A DNA stretch of 64,000 nucleotides from Cladosporium sp. IMV 00045 (Eukaryota > Ascomycota > Dothideomycetes > Cladosporiales > Cladosporiaceae): positions 62,001-126,000 of the forward strand of contig MSJI02000804.1 in NCBI GenBank assembly GCA_001931905.2, read 5' to 3'. Positions 55,194 through 64,000 of the stretch are shown here, piece by piece. Position numbers and translations under genes: made by a program. Each line of letters opens with the position of its first letter. Position 1 is the stretch's first letter. Below the pieces are notes generated by a model. The model ran no database searches, had not been told where the DNA came from, and saw only the letters and a program-made list of their open reading frames with translations.

Positions 55194-57341
55194 ATGGCCG
55201 CTACGACTGGCCAGAAGAGAAAGCGATCATCGAGCGACAACATCTTGCCAACTCCGCAGGATAAACATCCATACCTCTCTGGCAACTTTGCTCCCATCCA
55301 GCAGACCATTCCTCTGACCCCATGCACATATACCGGCTCGATACCTGAGGAACTAGCAGGCGGTCAATACGTCCGCAATGGCAGTAATCCGGTCTCCAAT
55401 AGTGACCTCGGCCGAGATGCTCACTGGTTTGACGGAGACGGCATGCTCTCGGGCGTGTCTTTCAGCAAAGATGAGCAGACTGGCACTATATCGCCCGAGT
55501 TCGTCAATCAATTTATCCTCACAGATCTCTACCTCAGTGCAATCAGCTCGGATAGGTTGAGAGTACCCATTCTGCCTAGTATTGCCACTCTGGTCAACCC
55601 TCTGGCGCGCGTGATCTACGTGACTATCAGAATCCTACGAACAATCTTGCTGGTCATTCTCTCTCATCTTCCCGGATCGAAACAGAAGATCAAGAAAACC
55701 AGTGTGGCAAATACGAGCGTCATCTACCACGACGGCAGAGCATTAGCTTTATGCGAGAGCGGACCACCCATGAGAGTCCAACTACCTGGACTGGAGACAG
55801 TGGGATGGTACAATGGATCATCAGCAGAAGGCGAGCCCAAAGACGCCACTTCCACAGAAAAAGAGCGTGTCTTGGGTGAGAACGGCGGATTGATCCAATT
55901 CATGCGGGAATGGACCACAGCACACCCGAAGATCGACCCAACCACGAAAGAGATGTTCATGTTTCACGCCAGCTTCGCACCGCCCTACGTGCAGTATTCC
56001 ATACTTCCAAAGCAGGAAAACACTGCAACTACCCCGTTGGGAAACGAACAGACACGCGAAAAGCTACTCAACGCCCCCGTACCCGGCATCAGTGGAGGAC
56101 GCATGATGCACGACTTTGGCGTCTCCTCATCCCACACCGTCATCATGGATTTACCACTATCTCTGGATCCGATGAACCAACTCAAAGGAAGACCTCCAGT
56201 CACATACGACGCAAGCAAGCCCTCCCGTTTCGGCGTCTTTCCTCGAAGACATCCCGAAAATGTACAATGGTTCGAGACAGACGCATGCTGCATATTCCAC
56301 ACCGCAAACTCCTGGGACGATCACGACGAGAGCGGCAAACCCATCGCGGTGAACATGCTCGCCTGCCGTCTCACGTCGGCAACTCTTGTCTTTGCCTCCG
56401 GCAACATCGCCCCGCCGAAAGAGAAAGATCCCATCCCAAGTTTCGCTCGCAGCAAAAAGCGCATGCCTTTCTGCTCCAAATACGACGACGAATCGGACAC
56501 TTCCATCTGGGACCGCTCCAATTCAATCGAATCCCCTTCCGACGAAAAAGAACCCTTACTCCGCATCATCCCCTCCAACTCCTCCTCTCCCGACCCAGAA
56601 ACCGACTACGACGAAGATCAATGCCGCCTGTACTACTACAACTTCGACCTCCGCACCGGCAAGATAGCGCAGCAATGGGCCCTCAGTGCCATCCCCTTCG
56701 AATTCCCCTCCGTGCACCCTTCCCTCGAAATGCACTCCGCCCGCTACATATACGGGTGCTCCACGACAGCGACGAACTTCGGCTCCGCGCTCGGCAAAGC
56801 GACCAAAATCGACGCCCTCGTCAAAATCGACGCCGCAACTCTGATTGCGCGAGGCCGCGCCCGCCCGCCAAGAAGCGTCGCCGGCATCGTTGACCCGCGC
56901 TGCATGATCGACGTTCTCGCGTCCGAGGATCCGTCAGATCCCATCCGCGCTTTCCAAATGCCCGAAGGCTGGTTCGCGCAGGAACCACGTTTCGTGCCCG
57001 CTAAAGCAGCGCGGAGCGAGGACCATGGGGTTTTGGTCTTCTACGCTTTCGACGAGGCGCAGTTGACGGATGAGGGGGAGGTGCCGGACGATGAGGACAG
57101 GTATGGCAGGGCGAAGAGCGAGCTTTGGATTGTCGATGCTAGGGAGATGCGAGACGTGGTGGCAAGAGTGCATTTGCCGCAGCGGGTGCCGTATGGGTTG
57201 CATGGGGCTTGGTTTGACGCTGAGCAGGTTAGGAGCCAGAGGCCGGTGGAGAGGGTGAGGTCGACGGGGGAGGCGTTGAGGGCGAAGGAGGGCGGGGCTT
57301 GGATGGGGGTTAGGGATGTGGTGGAGAAGTTTCTTGGTTGA
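55194..57341 (+). CDS. Carotenoid cleavage oxygenase (torulene dioxygenase CarT/CAO-2 like)
   Basis: Non-haem iron enzyme of the RPE65 family, which cuts a conjugated double bond of a carotenoid. One exon, 715 residues from an ATG in fair context. The N-terminal part reads GGQYVRNGSNPVSNSDLGRD followed by HWFDGDGMLSGVSF, as in fungal torulene-cleaving oxygenases. All four iron-binding His are visible: His244 in TAHPKID, His306 in MMHDFGVSSSH, His369 in IFHTANSWDD and His670 near the end in YGLHGAWFD. Insertions near residues 130-160 (hydrophobic, Arg-rich LARVIYVTIRILRTILLVIL) may touch the membrane, and a polar acidic insert lies around residues 440-480. Cluster position supports a role in neurosporaxanthin-type apocarotenoid formation. 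CarX-like retinal formation is the alternative; similarity favours CarT, with moderate confidence. Confidence 0.88.
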   Translation: MAATTGQKRKRSSSDNILPTPQDKHPYLSGNFAPIQQTIPLTPCTYTGSIPEELAGGQYVRNGSNPVSNSDLGRDAHWFDGDGMLSGVSFSKDEQTGTISPEFVNQFILTDLYLSAISSDRLRVPILPSIATLVNPLARVIYVTIRILRTILLVILSHLPGSKQKIKKTSVANTSVIYHDGRALALCESGPPMRVQLPGLETVGWYNGSSAEGEPKDATSTEKERVLGENGGLIQFMREWTTAHPKIDPTTKEMFMFHASFAPPYVQYSILPKQENTATTPLGNEQTREKLLNAPVPGISGGRMMHDFGVSSSHTVIMDLPLSLDPMNQLKGRPPVTYDASKPSRFGVFPRRHPENVQWFETDACCIFHTANSWDDHDESGKPIAVNMLACRLTSATLVFASGNIAPPKEKDPIPSFARSKKRMPFCSKYDDESDTSIWDRSNSIESPSDEKEPLLRIIPSNSSSPDPETDYDEDQCRLYYYNFDLRTGKIAQQWALSAIPFEFPSVHPSLEMHSARYIYGCSTTATNFGSALGKATKIDALVKIDAATLIARGRARPPRSVAGIVDPRCMIDVLASEDPSDPIRAFQMPEGWFAQEPRFVPAKAARSEDHGVLVFYAFDEAQLTDEGEVPDDEDRYGRAKSELWIVDAREMRDVVARVHLPQRVPYGLHGAWFDAEQVRSQRPVERVRSTGEALRAKEGGAWMGVRDVVEKFLG

Positions 57342-57878
57342 GTTGGAGGGTGGTGATTGATGGGTTTGATGGGTGGTCTGGTATGGTACTATGAGCGATC
57401 TTGGATACCCTTCGATAAGGCTACTTGTTCAGGTAATGTATGAACATTGGAATAAGAACTATGACACACATGCATCCCGCCCTCAAATGCGCGACAGAAC
57501 GGATACTTTCACCAGTCAAGATTCCCCATGGTCTTTGGGCAACCGAACACAAACACAAGTCAAGAAAGGTCAACAAGAGAATACTGAAACAATCAGGTGC
57601 ATGAACGACACTCCATTTCTCCGGGAAGAAGCTTCGCCAGACTACAATGCGATATCATCTACCACATCGAAATGCTAGCTAACCAAAGGAGTGGACGAAG
57701 GTAAGATCTCCAATCATCAACGAAGACGAAAAAGCTCGATCTCCTTCCAACAGCGTCGATCACACAAGACATCACCTCACCACACCTCACCTCGCCTTCT
57801 CTCGTTCATCTAACCGTCAACATACCTCCCCTCTCACTCACCACCTCAAAGCAAACCGACCCATCCCACCCCTCAAAT
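57342..57878. other. Convergent 3' spacer
   Basis: Between oxygenase and xylanase gene ends. No gene seen. Confidence 0.6.
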
Positions 57879-58857
57879 CTAAGAGAGAGAAACAGTCGAA
57901 GACCCACTGCTCTGATACCCCTCAGTAGCCATAATCATATAATCAAAGCTACCCAGATCCAGTCCAACACCAGACCAAGCATCAATGTGCGCGCCAAAGT
58001 CAATGGATCCAGAAGTGCGGTGCTCGCTGCGCACAGCCCAGTATTGCTGGAACGTGCTGGTTCCCTCAATGGAAGGCTGGTTCTCACGCGTCGTCTCGAG
58101 CAGCGTGTAGGTGCCGCCGTCGATTTCCGCGGTGCCGAGAGACGACGCGCCGGAGCTGGGGTCGTAGCTGCCGAAGGCTTCGACGACGTAGAATTCGACG
58201 AGCGGGCTCTTGGTCCAGCCGTAGAGCGCGAGGTACCAGTTGCCGCTGGCGCTGACTTCGGCGTCGTAGGTGACGGTGCTGGGAGGGGATCATGTTAGTT
58301 GGTTGATGAACTGATGAGATGGGATGAGTATTTTTCACTTACCGAGCGGAAGCAGGGTTCCAGCCAATACCAGAGACGATGTTGCCGCTGGCCTCGGTCC
58401 ACTCGAGGCTGTACTGGCCGTCGCCGAGGGTCATGGAAGCACCGGAGTCATTCTCGACCCAGTGGGAGTAGTAGTAGTCGCCGGAGTTGCCGGTGCCAGA
58501 GGTGGTGATGGTCTCGCCATCGACGGCGCTCGGGTTGCCATTGCCCTGCGAGCCACCGTTTCCGGATCCCTCTCCACCACCATTTCCATCGCCGGCGATG
58601 GGAACGCCCTCAGAGCCGGAGCCGGACTCGGTGCCGTTGGAGGCGGAGCTGTCACCACCCTCCTGGCCTGAGCTCTGGCCCTGGTTGGTGTCGGCCTGGT
58701 TCCAGCCGCCTTGACCCTGGTCTTGGCCGCCCTGCTCGCCACCCCAGTTACCCATGCCGTTGTCACCACCCCACTGACGCTTGGTAGCCTCCATGGGAGC
58801 GGCCAGCGCGGAGGCCGCGCAAGTGGCGGCGAGAAGGACGTTCTTCACGGTGACCAT
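57879..58857 (-). CDS. Secreted GH11 endo-1,4-beta-xylanase with Gly/Ser/Gln-rich N-terminal region
   Basis: Cleaves xylan inside plant hemicellulose chains. Exons 58343-58857 and 57879-58278 join in phase over 58279-58342, giving 304 residues. Signal peptide: [20 protein letters not shown]; a Lys-Arg site follows (EATKRQWGG), suggesting Kex2 processing. Then about 90 residues are low complexity (Gly, Gln, Ser, Asn). The beta-jelly-roll begins at about residue 120: [60 protein letters not shown] with the nucleophile Glu, [19 protein letters not shown] and [15 protein letters not shown] with the acid/base Glu. Typical GH11 enzymes lack such a long N-terminal spacer, so it is the odd feature. 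No carbohydrate-binding module is seen. Confidence 0.95.
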
Positions 58858-60112
58858 TTTGGCTAAGGAAGGTTTGATTGATTGGTTGAGATGGGAAACG
58901 AGTGTTGATTGGTAAAGACCGAAGAATGAGCGGGAGTTTCAAGAACCAGCTTGGTATGAGAGAGGGTGTGCTGAAGGAAGAGAGTAGTGTGAACAACGAG
59001 ATAGATGGATCTGAGGAAAACGAAGCCCTGAAGTAGGGCTCCGGCATGGAATACTTATACCTGGACGACAAGTCGGAGGCAGACCCATGTCTGCATCGAA
59101 TTTGCCCATGTCGAATATGGCGAAGAGCCCGACAAGGAGACCAGTTTCCAGTGAGAAAGCAAGACAAACAGAGATCCAGAACTTGAGAAGTGGTCAGATT
59201 AAGTGGATTGGCGGCAGGGACGCTGTAAGGCTTGCGACGACCAGTGTATCGAGTTAGCAGTGCCAAGAAGAGATCTGCGACGTGTTGAAACGCGCTGCAC
59301 CCGGCCCGAGGAGGATGCCATTCGATTGTTCGAACATGGAAAGGCGCTCAGATGGCAGCCAAGAACTGCTCCTAGTTATATCGTGGTCTGAGGGCAAGGA
59401 GCCATCTGCCGAACACGTTCTATCGTCCCACGCTTCAAGGCTTAAGTTTGAGATAGAGTGTCCGCAGCTCCACCACAGAACGACGGCGTAGGATGTCGGC
59501 CCTGCCCGAATGGAGCAATGCCCTACCTTGGGATCACTGGGCGAAGATGCTTGGTGAGCGTTCATATTCGTCGAAGCGTCGAAGTCGAATTCAATAATGA
59601 CGTCTGTTGAACGTGAATGAGAGATCATGCCGCACAATGGCAGGCTGGATTCTTTGAGGCTGTGAATCATTGGCAGCCAAGCGCTCATCTATATCTTGTC
59701 CTGATAATCTCGAGGTCACGTCGTGGAATCATGCACAATAATGTTCAATCCTTGCACGTCTTGTCGCAGCATGGATCGGAAGGATTGCAAGGCGCAGCAC
59801 AGACGCTCACATTCTGGCTAAAGTCCTCGAAGCCTGGCGTTGACGATTCGCGCGATTACATAACATCCGGGTAAGGCGTTGAGCACTCGTCGTCACGCTT
59901 GAATGTCATGGACGTTATTGACTGCCATGTGCTACATCGCATCACCTACCGGGTAAAGTCCCGCCGATGGTCGTCATGACTGAATTTCATGAATGGTATT
60001 GATAGCTATGTGCTACAAAGCATCACTATCTACCGGGCGAAGTCCAGTTGATGTTGTATCTACGTTTCATCTCCTATATATGAATTCACTGCAAAATGAA
60101 TGGTCACTCCAT
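58858..60112. other. Intergenic region with a short tandem repeat
   Basis: Xylanase promoter in the left part (C/T-rich on the coding strand). No gene in the remainder. An imperfect tandem repeat occupies 59889-60053. Confidence 0.55.
59889..60053. repeat. Imperfect tandem duplication, two units of about 81-84 bases
   Basis: Unit A 59889-59969 and unit B 59970-60053 align without large gaps: both open GTCGTCA, share GAAT-TCATG, CATGTGCTACA or TATGTGCTACA, GCATCAC and CTACCGGG, and end in GATG. By eye about three quarters of bases agree. The 25 bases before 59889 (CATCCGGGTAAGGCGTTGAG) resemble the unit end, hinting at a partial third unit. Confidence 0.75.
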
Positions 60113-61746
60113 CTACTTACCATTCTGATCAATAAACAACCCAAGATGCACCTTAATCTGCTCCCACCTCCCCCTCAACAACCCAACAGCACCCGCAAAC
60201 TCCCCCTCAACACTCCCCTCCATCTCCCCCAAAACCCTCACTTTCTCCTCCGCCTCCCTCTTCAGCTCCTCCAAACGTGGCTTCAACCACTCAAACACAA
60301 CCCCAGATTTATCACCGCTCAAATCCTCCCCGTTAGTGACGAAATACTCCCACTCATTAGCCGTGAGCAAGACAGCGCGCACAGCGACCTGCGTCTTGAA
60401 GCAGATCTCCCAGGGTTGGCGGCACTTCATCTCGCACGCCTTGGCAGTCTTGCGCTCGCAGGGGTATTCTGAGGGGAGCAGCGCGTACGCGCCAAGGAAG
60501 CCAACGTCCTGCAATTGCGATTTGGTCTCGGAGGGGAGATGCGGCAGGATGGCGTGGTCGAGGCGGATTTCGTCGTCGGCGCTGGCGTGCTGCATGGGAG
60601 AGGCGCAGGTGAAGCCGTAGTGCACGAGGAGTTTGTCGTTGGAGTGCGCGCCGTATGTGGCGAGGACTTCTTCGCCGGGTTCTGTGGGGTGTCAGTGTTA
60701 GTTTTGAGGTCTGCGAGTGGTTGTCTCTCACCTTTTCACATTGAGCTGCTCGCTGAGTTGGCGTATTAGGGATTCTGGCATCGGAGCCAGATACCGACTG
60801 ACCTACCGTATATCCAACCCACCGAACAGCAGCATCCCTACTCGTGACCTTGAATAATCAAAGCTGAATCATTCGTCCAAGGGTGGCAACGACGAAAACG
60901 ACAACACAAAGCACATAACACCAGCACTCGCACAATAGAACAAGAAAATAACTCACCATAATCCCTCTCCGCCCAAACCTCATACCCCTTCACCCCCTGC
61001 ACAACCCTACAACCCACCCCCGTCGGCCCGTGATTCATATAATCAACAAACGGACAAAGCACCATACTGCCCGCCCTCCCACCGCCACCAGTCAAGGGCT
61101 TCCAGTGAAAACTGCGACTGTTGACAATACACCAGAAATACCTGAACTCCCCCTCCCCCCACCCGCGCTCCGCGCAGTACGCGCTCATGGCGTCCCAGTC
61201 GCGCGCGTAGTCCGCTCGTTGACGCTCTAGGGGCGCTTGCACGGCGGGCGGGAGGTGGGTGGTGAGTTTCTCAGGCCAGCAGAGTGGCATGCTCGATGTG
61301 AAATCTTGCATGGTCGGCCAGGTGGCTTGCCAGGTTTGCAGATTTGAAGAATCGCTCACGTCGGTTGTGCTGCTGCCGGTGGTGAACTTCTCCAAAGCGC
61401 TGATGGAAAGCTGAGCCTGCGGCGAAGCCGGCGTGGAAGATTTGCGCGCGCGAGTGGCGCTCTGGAGCGTCGAGGGGACGGGTTTGAACATGGCCTTCTC
61501 GGGCACGAAGAGCAGGCGCGTGCCGGCTTTGATGGGCGCGGTGGTCAGAAGGCCTAGGCCGCGGTTGGGCAGGTGTTGCGGGGCGACGGAGTTGATTTGT
61601 ACGCCGCGGGATTTGGCCCACGTGGTGAAGAGGGTGTGTTTTGTATCTTCTTTTGAGCTGGGTTGGGGTGAGGGTGGAGGTGAAGGTGATGGTTTGGGTG
61701 TTGAGGTTTCGGAGAGGCGGGCGCGTTTGTTCGGTCGTGGGGGCAT
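60113..61746 (-). CDS. SET-domain lysine methyltransferase (Rubisco LSMT-like, fungal RKM/SET type)
   Basis: Protein-lysine methyltransferase of the SET plus LSMT-substrate-binding class, whose fungal members methylate ribosomal proteins or elongation factors. Start ATG at 61746 (MPPRPNKRARLSETSTPKPS). Exon 1 60957-61746, intron 60682-60956 (275 bases, long for this genome), exon 2 60113-60681; 452 residues in phase. SET landmarks: NRGLGLLTTAPIKAGTRLLF at the start, a long insert, then YFWCIVNSRSFHWKP, VLCPFVDYMNHGPTGVGC with the Asn-His pair, and after the splice EEVLATYGAHSNDKLLVHYG with the catalytic Tyr. The C-terminal helical domain has the KTQVAVRAVLLTANEWEY segment. A GTAAGT lies five codons before the end, so an extra last exon is possible. 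The target is not readable from sequence. Confidence 0.85.
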
Positions 61747-62389
61747 TTTGATTGATTTTTCTTGTTTTTTGCTTTTTTCTTCTCCTATCTTACTCTGGTC
61801 GACCGTGCTCTGGTGACAATTTGTTTGCAAGTGGATGTCAATATGCAGCTGAAGCTTGATGATATATGTGAGAAGCTCAATCCAAGCTAAACCGCTTTGG
61901 GACATGAACGTCAAAAAAAAAAAGGATATATCAGGTACATGTAGAAATGTACATGCGATCTACGAATAAACGAAGTACTCAGATGCAAAGGAACAATGCC
62001 CTCCAAGTCGTCAATGTACACATTTTCGGTTCAGAGGGCAAAACACGATGCTTCACAACCTCGATACCGACTCCAAGCATTTTCCTGACGAATACAGATA
62101 TTACGGAAAACCCGGACGTGAAGACACATGTGTAAAGAGATCTATCATATTTCATTTCATATACTGTTCTTTGCATTCCATCCAGTCAGGAACCGCGTCC
62201 TGCTCTATCTTCTTCCATCTCTTCCGATCTTCCCACAACTCAATTGCAGGTGTACTTCTCTAAAAATTCCATCAAAGTCATGCCAAAAAAAAATGGTTCT
62301 TTTCTCCAAGATATCCGTTGCAAATGCATTTCTTTTTACGTCACAAATCAAACAGCCGCTTTTCACGAAGTGTCGCAACAGCCATCCAT
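61747..62389. other. Spacer between ATP sulfurylase 3' end and SET gene promoter
   Basis: No gene seen. Includes the SET gene leader (CT-rich on its strand) and the likely 3' untranslated region of the ATP sulfurylase gene. Confidence 0.55.
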
Positions 62390-62880
<491 letters not shown>

Positions 62881-62900
62881 NNNNNNNNNNNNNNNNNNNN
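62881..62900. other. Scaffold gap, 20 N
   Basis: Separates the truncated ATP sulfurylase gene from the second F-box copy. The true distance must be longer than 20 bases if the sulfurylase gene is complete. Confidence 0.98.
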
Positions 62901-64000
62901 AAGAGGGTTTTGTCAAATTTCCTAGGGCGCCGGAAGCGCGTTGAGGTTTCATGGATATGCCTGTGCCGTTGATGTTGACGCTAAACCGCAACCGTTTTGT
63001 TGCTTGGTGATGCTTGGCTGATATCAAGACGCCGTAGCCCCTAATTAACCACTGCTTGCCTCGTCGGCTCCTTCGTAGGGCGACACGGCTGACACGGGCG
63101 ATTGGATGGCTTTAACGTTACGTCGAGATGGGCATCACCGACAAGTCGGTCGTTTCTTCACCACTCCTTCCATCTTGTCAAATCCGTCCTATCCTTGCAA
63201 GTGTGGTGCACGTTTGAGGCCAGCCTGATCTATGTTTACGCTCGAACAAAGAGTGTAGCGTAGCAGTGATCTCTGTACTCTAGGAAGATCCTTGCATTCG
63301 TTGTCCAAGTCATCAGACGACGATCATCATAGGTCATCAGCCTTACAATGGGCTACTACGAGGTAAGGGCGCTGCAGCTCGAAAAGCGCGCGAGAAGTCA
63401 TTCTTAACAACAACAGACTCCCTGTCAGCTATGCGCGGTGTCCTTCAAGATCGGTAGACATAGAACGCCCGCCGAGCCACGAAGCGCCGCTTGGGCAATT
63501 AGCAAGTACGAACCTGCGATCAAAGACGACAGGTACAACAAGTATGGAGACGCCCAGTGTTCTCAGCTAGGATGCAAGTTGGTGAAAAGAAGCAATGCCC
63601 AAGAGCTTGAGCTTACAACCGCGGTTCCTGAGGAGGAGGAGGAAGACGAGGCGGATTTCTACGACGTCCTGCCTTCCGGCATCGACGCTGAAGGGAATGA
63701 AATCTCCTTGGAAGCCTACTTGAGCTTGCGGTATAAGGACAATCCCGCCGAGGGTGAGGACCGCCTGCCCCCGGGGCTCAGTGTGCAAGGTCTGGCCAGT
63801 ACAGTGCGCAGAGGCTCCTACTCCTATGAACAGTTCATGGTGGACGGCCACGCCGAGGCATACCTGGGGTGGTTCAAGTCTAAGATGCCCCACGATAAAA
63901 GTCAAGACTATCTCAGGAGCGGAGTCGATGAAAATCGCCCGGAGTATATGATCGAGCACGTCGCCGGGCCCGACTGTGTGAGCGAGGCAGGATACAACGG
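62901..64000. repeat. Segmental duplication, copy 2
   Basis: Counterpart of 47871-48952. Identity starts exactly at the edge of the gap, so the repeat may extend into missing sequence. The bases 62901-63347 contain only the promoter side of the second F-box gene; no other gene is seen. Confidence 0.93.
63348..64000 (+). CDS. F-box family protein, copy 2, cut by window end
   Basis: Same structure as the gene at 48300: five-codon exon 1 (63348-63362, MGYYE), 54-base intron (63363-63416), then an open main exon to the window end; about 199 codons visible. It begins TPCQLCAVSFKIGRHRTPAE, identical to copy 1, then differs at about 14 positions, for example DDRYNK for DHKYNK, PEEEEEDE for PEAEEEDE, EDRLPP for ENRLPP, LASTVRR for LASKVRR and VDENRPEYMIE for VLEDRPEYMVE. 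Substitutions that change the residue are about as frequent as silent ones, which suggests weak constraint or fast divergence. No stop or frameshift is seen in this part. The F-box itself would lie beyond the window, so the assignment rests on the paralogue. Confidence 0.8.

Noticed and set aside
55910..56893. 327-codon frame inside the carotenoid oxygenase gene in another phase
   Set aside because: Arg/His/Pro-rich composition typical of an out-of-frame shadow; the oxygenase frame holds all four iron-binding His.
62901..63347. Second copy of the duplication as a transposon or terminal repeat
   Set aside because: No inverted ends, target-site duplication or transposase; it is a promoter plus gene copy in direct orientation.

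Overview
This window reads as nuclear DNA of a filamentous ascomycete, probably a Dothideomycete. Most multi-exon genes can be resolved to introns of 47-94 bases with GT...AG borders and CTAAC/CTGAC-like branch points (a few are longer). Intergenic spacers are 0.3-1.5 kb. The gene set is typical of moulds: HET domain, BTB and F-box proteins, secreted glycoside hydrolases, and a carotenoid cluster of the Fusarium/Neurospora type. Class is inferred from gene content; no rRNA or mitochondrial marker is present. Two runs of exactly 20 N (3654-3673 and 62881-62900) are scaffold gaps. I saw no tRNA, rRNA, CRISPR array or transposon.

Left third (1-29 kb). An oligopeptide transporter of the OPT family runs off the left edge. 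It is followed by a small Dabb-domain protein, a long coiled-coil protein whose frame continues past a TAG stop, and a broad gene-poor stretch (about 9-11.6 kb). Next come an ankyrin-repeat gene and a HET-domain gene on the same strand, the GPI2/PIG-C subunit of GPI-anchor synthesis, a flavocytochrome b2-like 2-hydroxyacid dehydrogenase ending in SKL, a stop-interrupted BTB gene, a large membrane protein, a mitochondrial amphipathic-helix repeat protein, a GH64 beta-1,3-glucanase, COQ4 and a ketopantoate reductase-like protein.

Middle (29.7-50 kb). A CPD photolyase with a mitochondrial-looking N-terminal extension is followed by a standalone AMP-forming acyl ligase divergent from a sulfotransferase-like gene, eIF1, and a Tim44-like mitochondrial ribosome protein (mL45/Mba1 family). 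Then come a seven-exon GH35 beta-galactosidase, an intronless bacterial-type glutaminase-STAS fusion, a GPI-anchored GH13 alpha-amylase and an F-box protein.

Right part (50-64 kb). Phytoene desaturase, bifunctional lycopene cyclase/phytoene synthase and a carotenoid-cleaving oxygenase form a compact carotenoid cluster; the last two genes share a 746-base divergent promoter. After it come a GH11 xylanase, a SET-domain methyltransferase, and the 3' end of the ATP sulfurylase gene cut by the second N gap. Directly after the gap lies a second copy of the F-box gene and its upstream region, about 15 kb from the first copy.

Themes: light and pigment biology (photolyase plus carotenoid cluster), secreted carbohydrate breakdown (GH64, GH35, GH13, GH11), and sulfur/mitochondrial housekeeping. 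The least conventional items are the peroxisome-signalled flavocytochrome b2, the glutaminase-STAS fusion, two genes interrupted by in-frame stops with protein-like continuations, the ligase/sulfotransferase pair, the internal repeat in the mitochondrial protein, and the F-box duplication whose non-coding flank is better conserved than its coding part.
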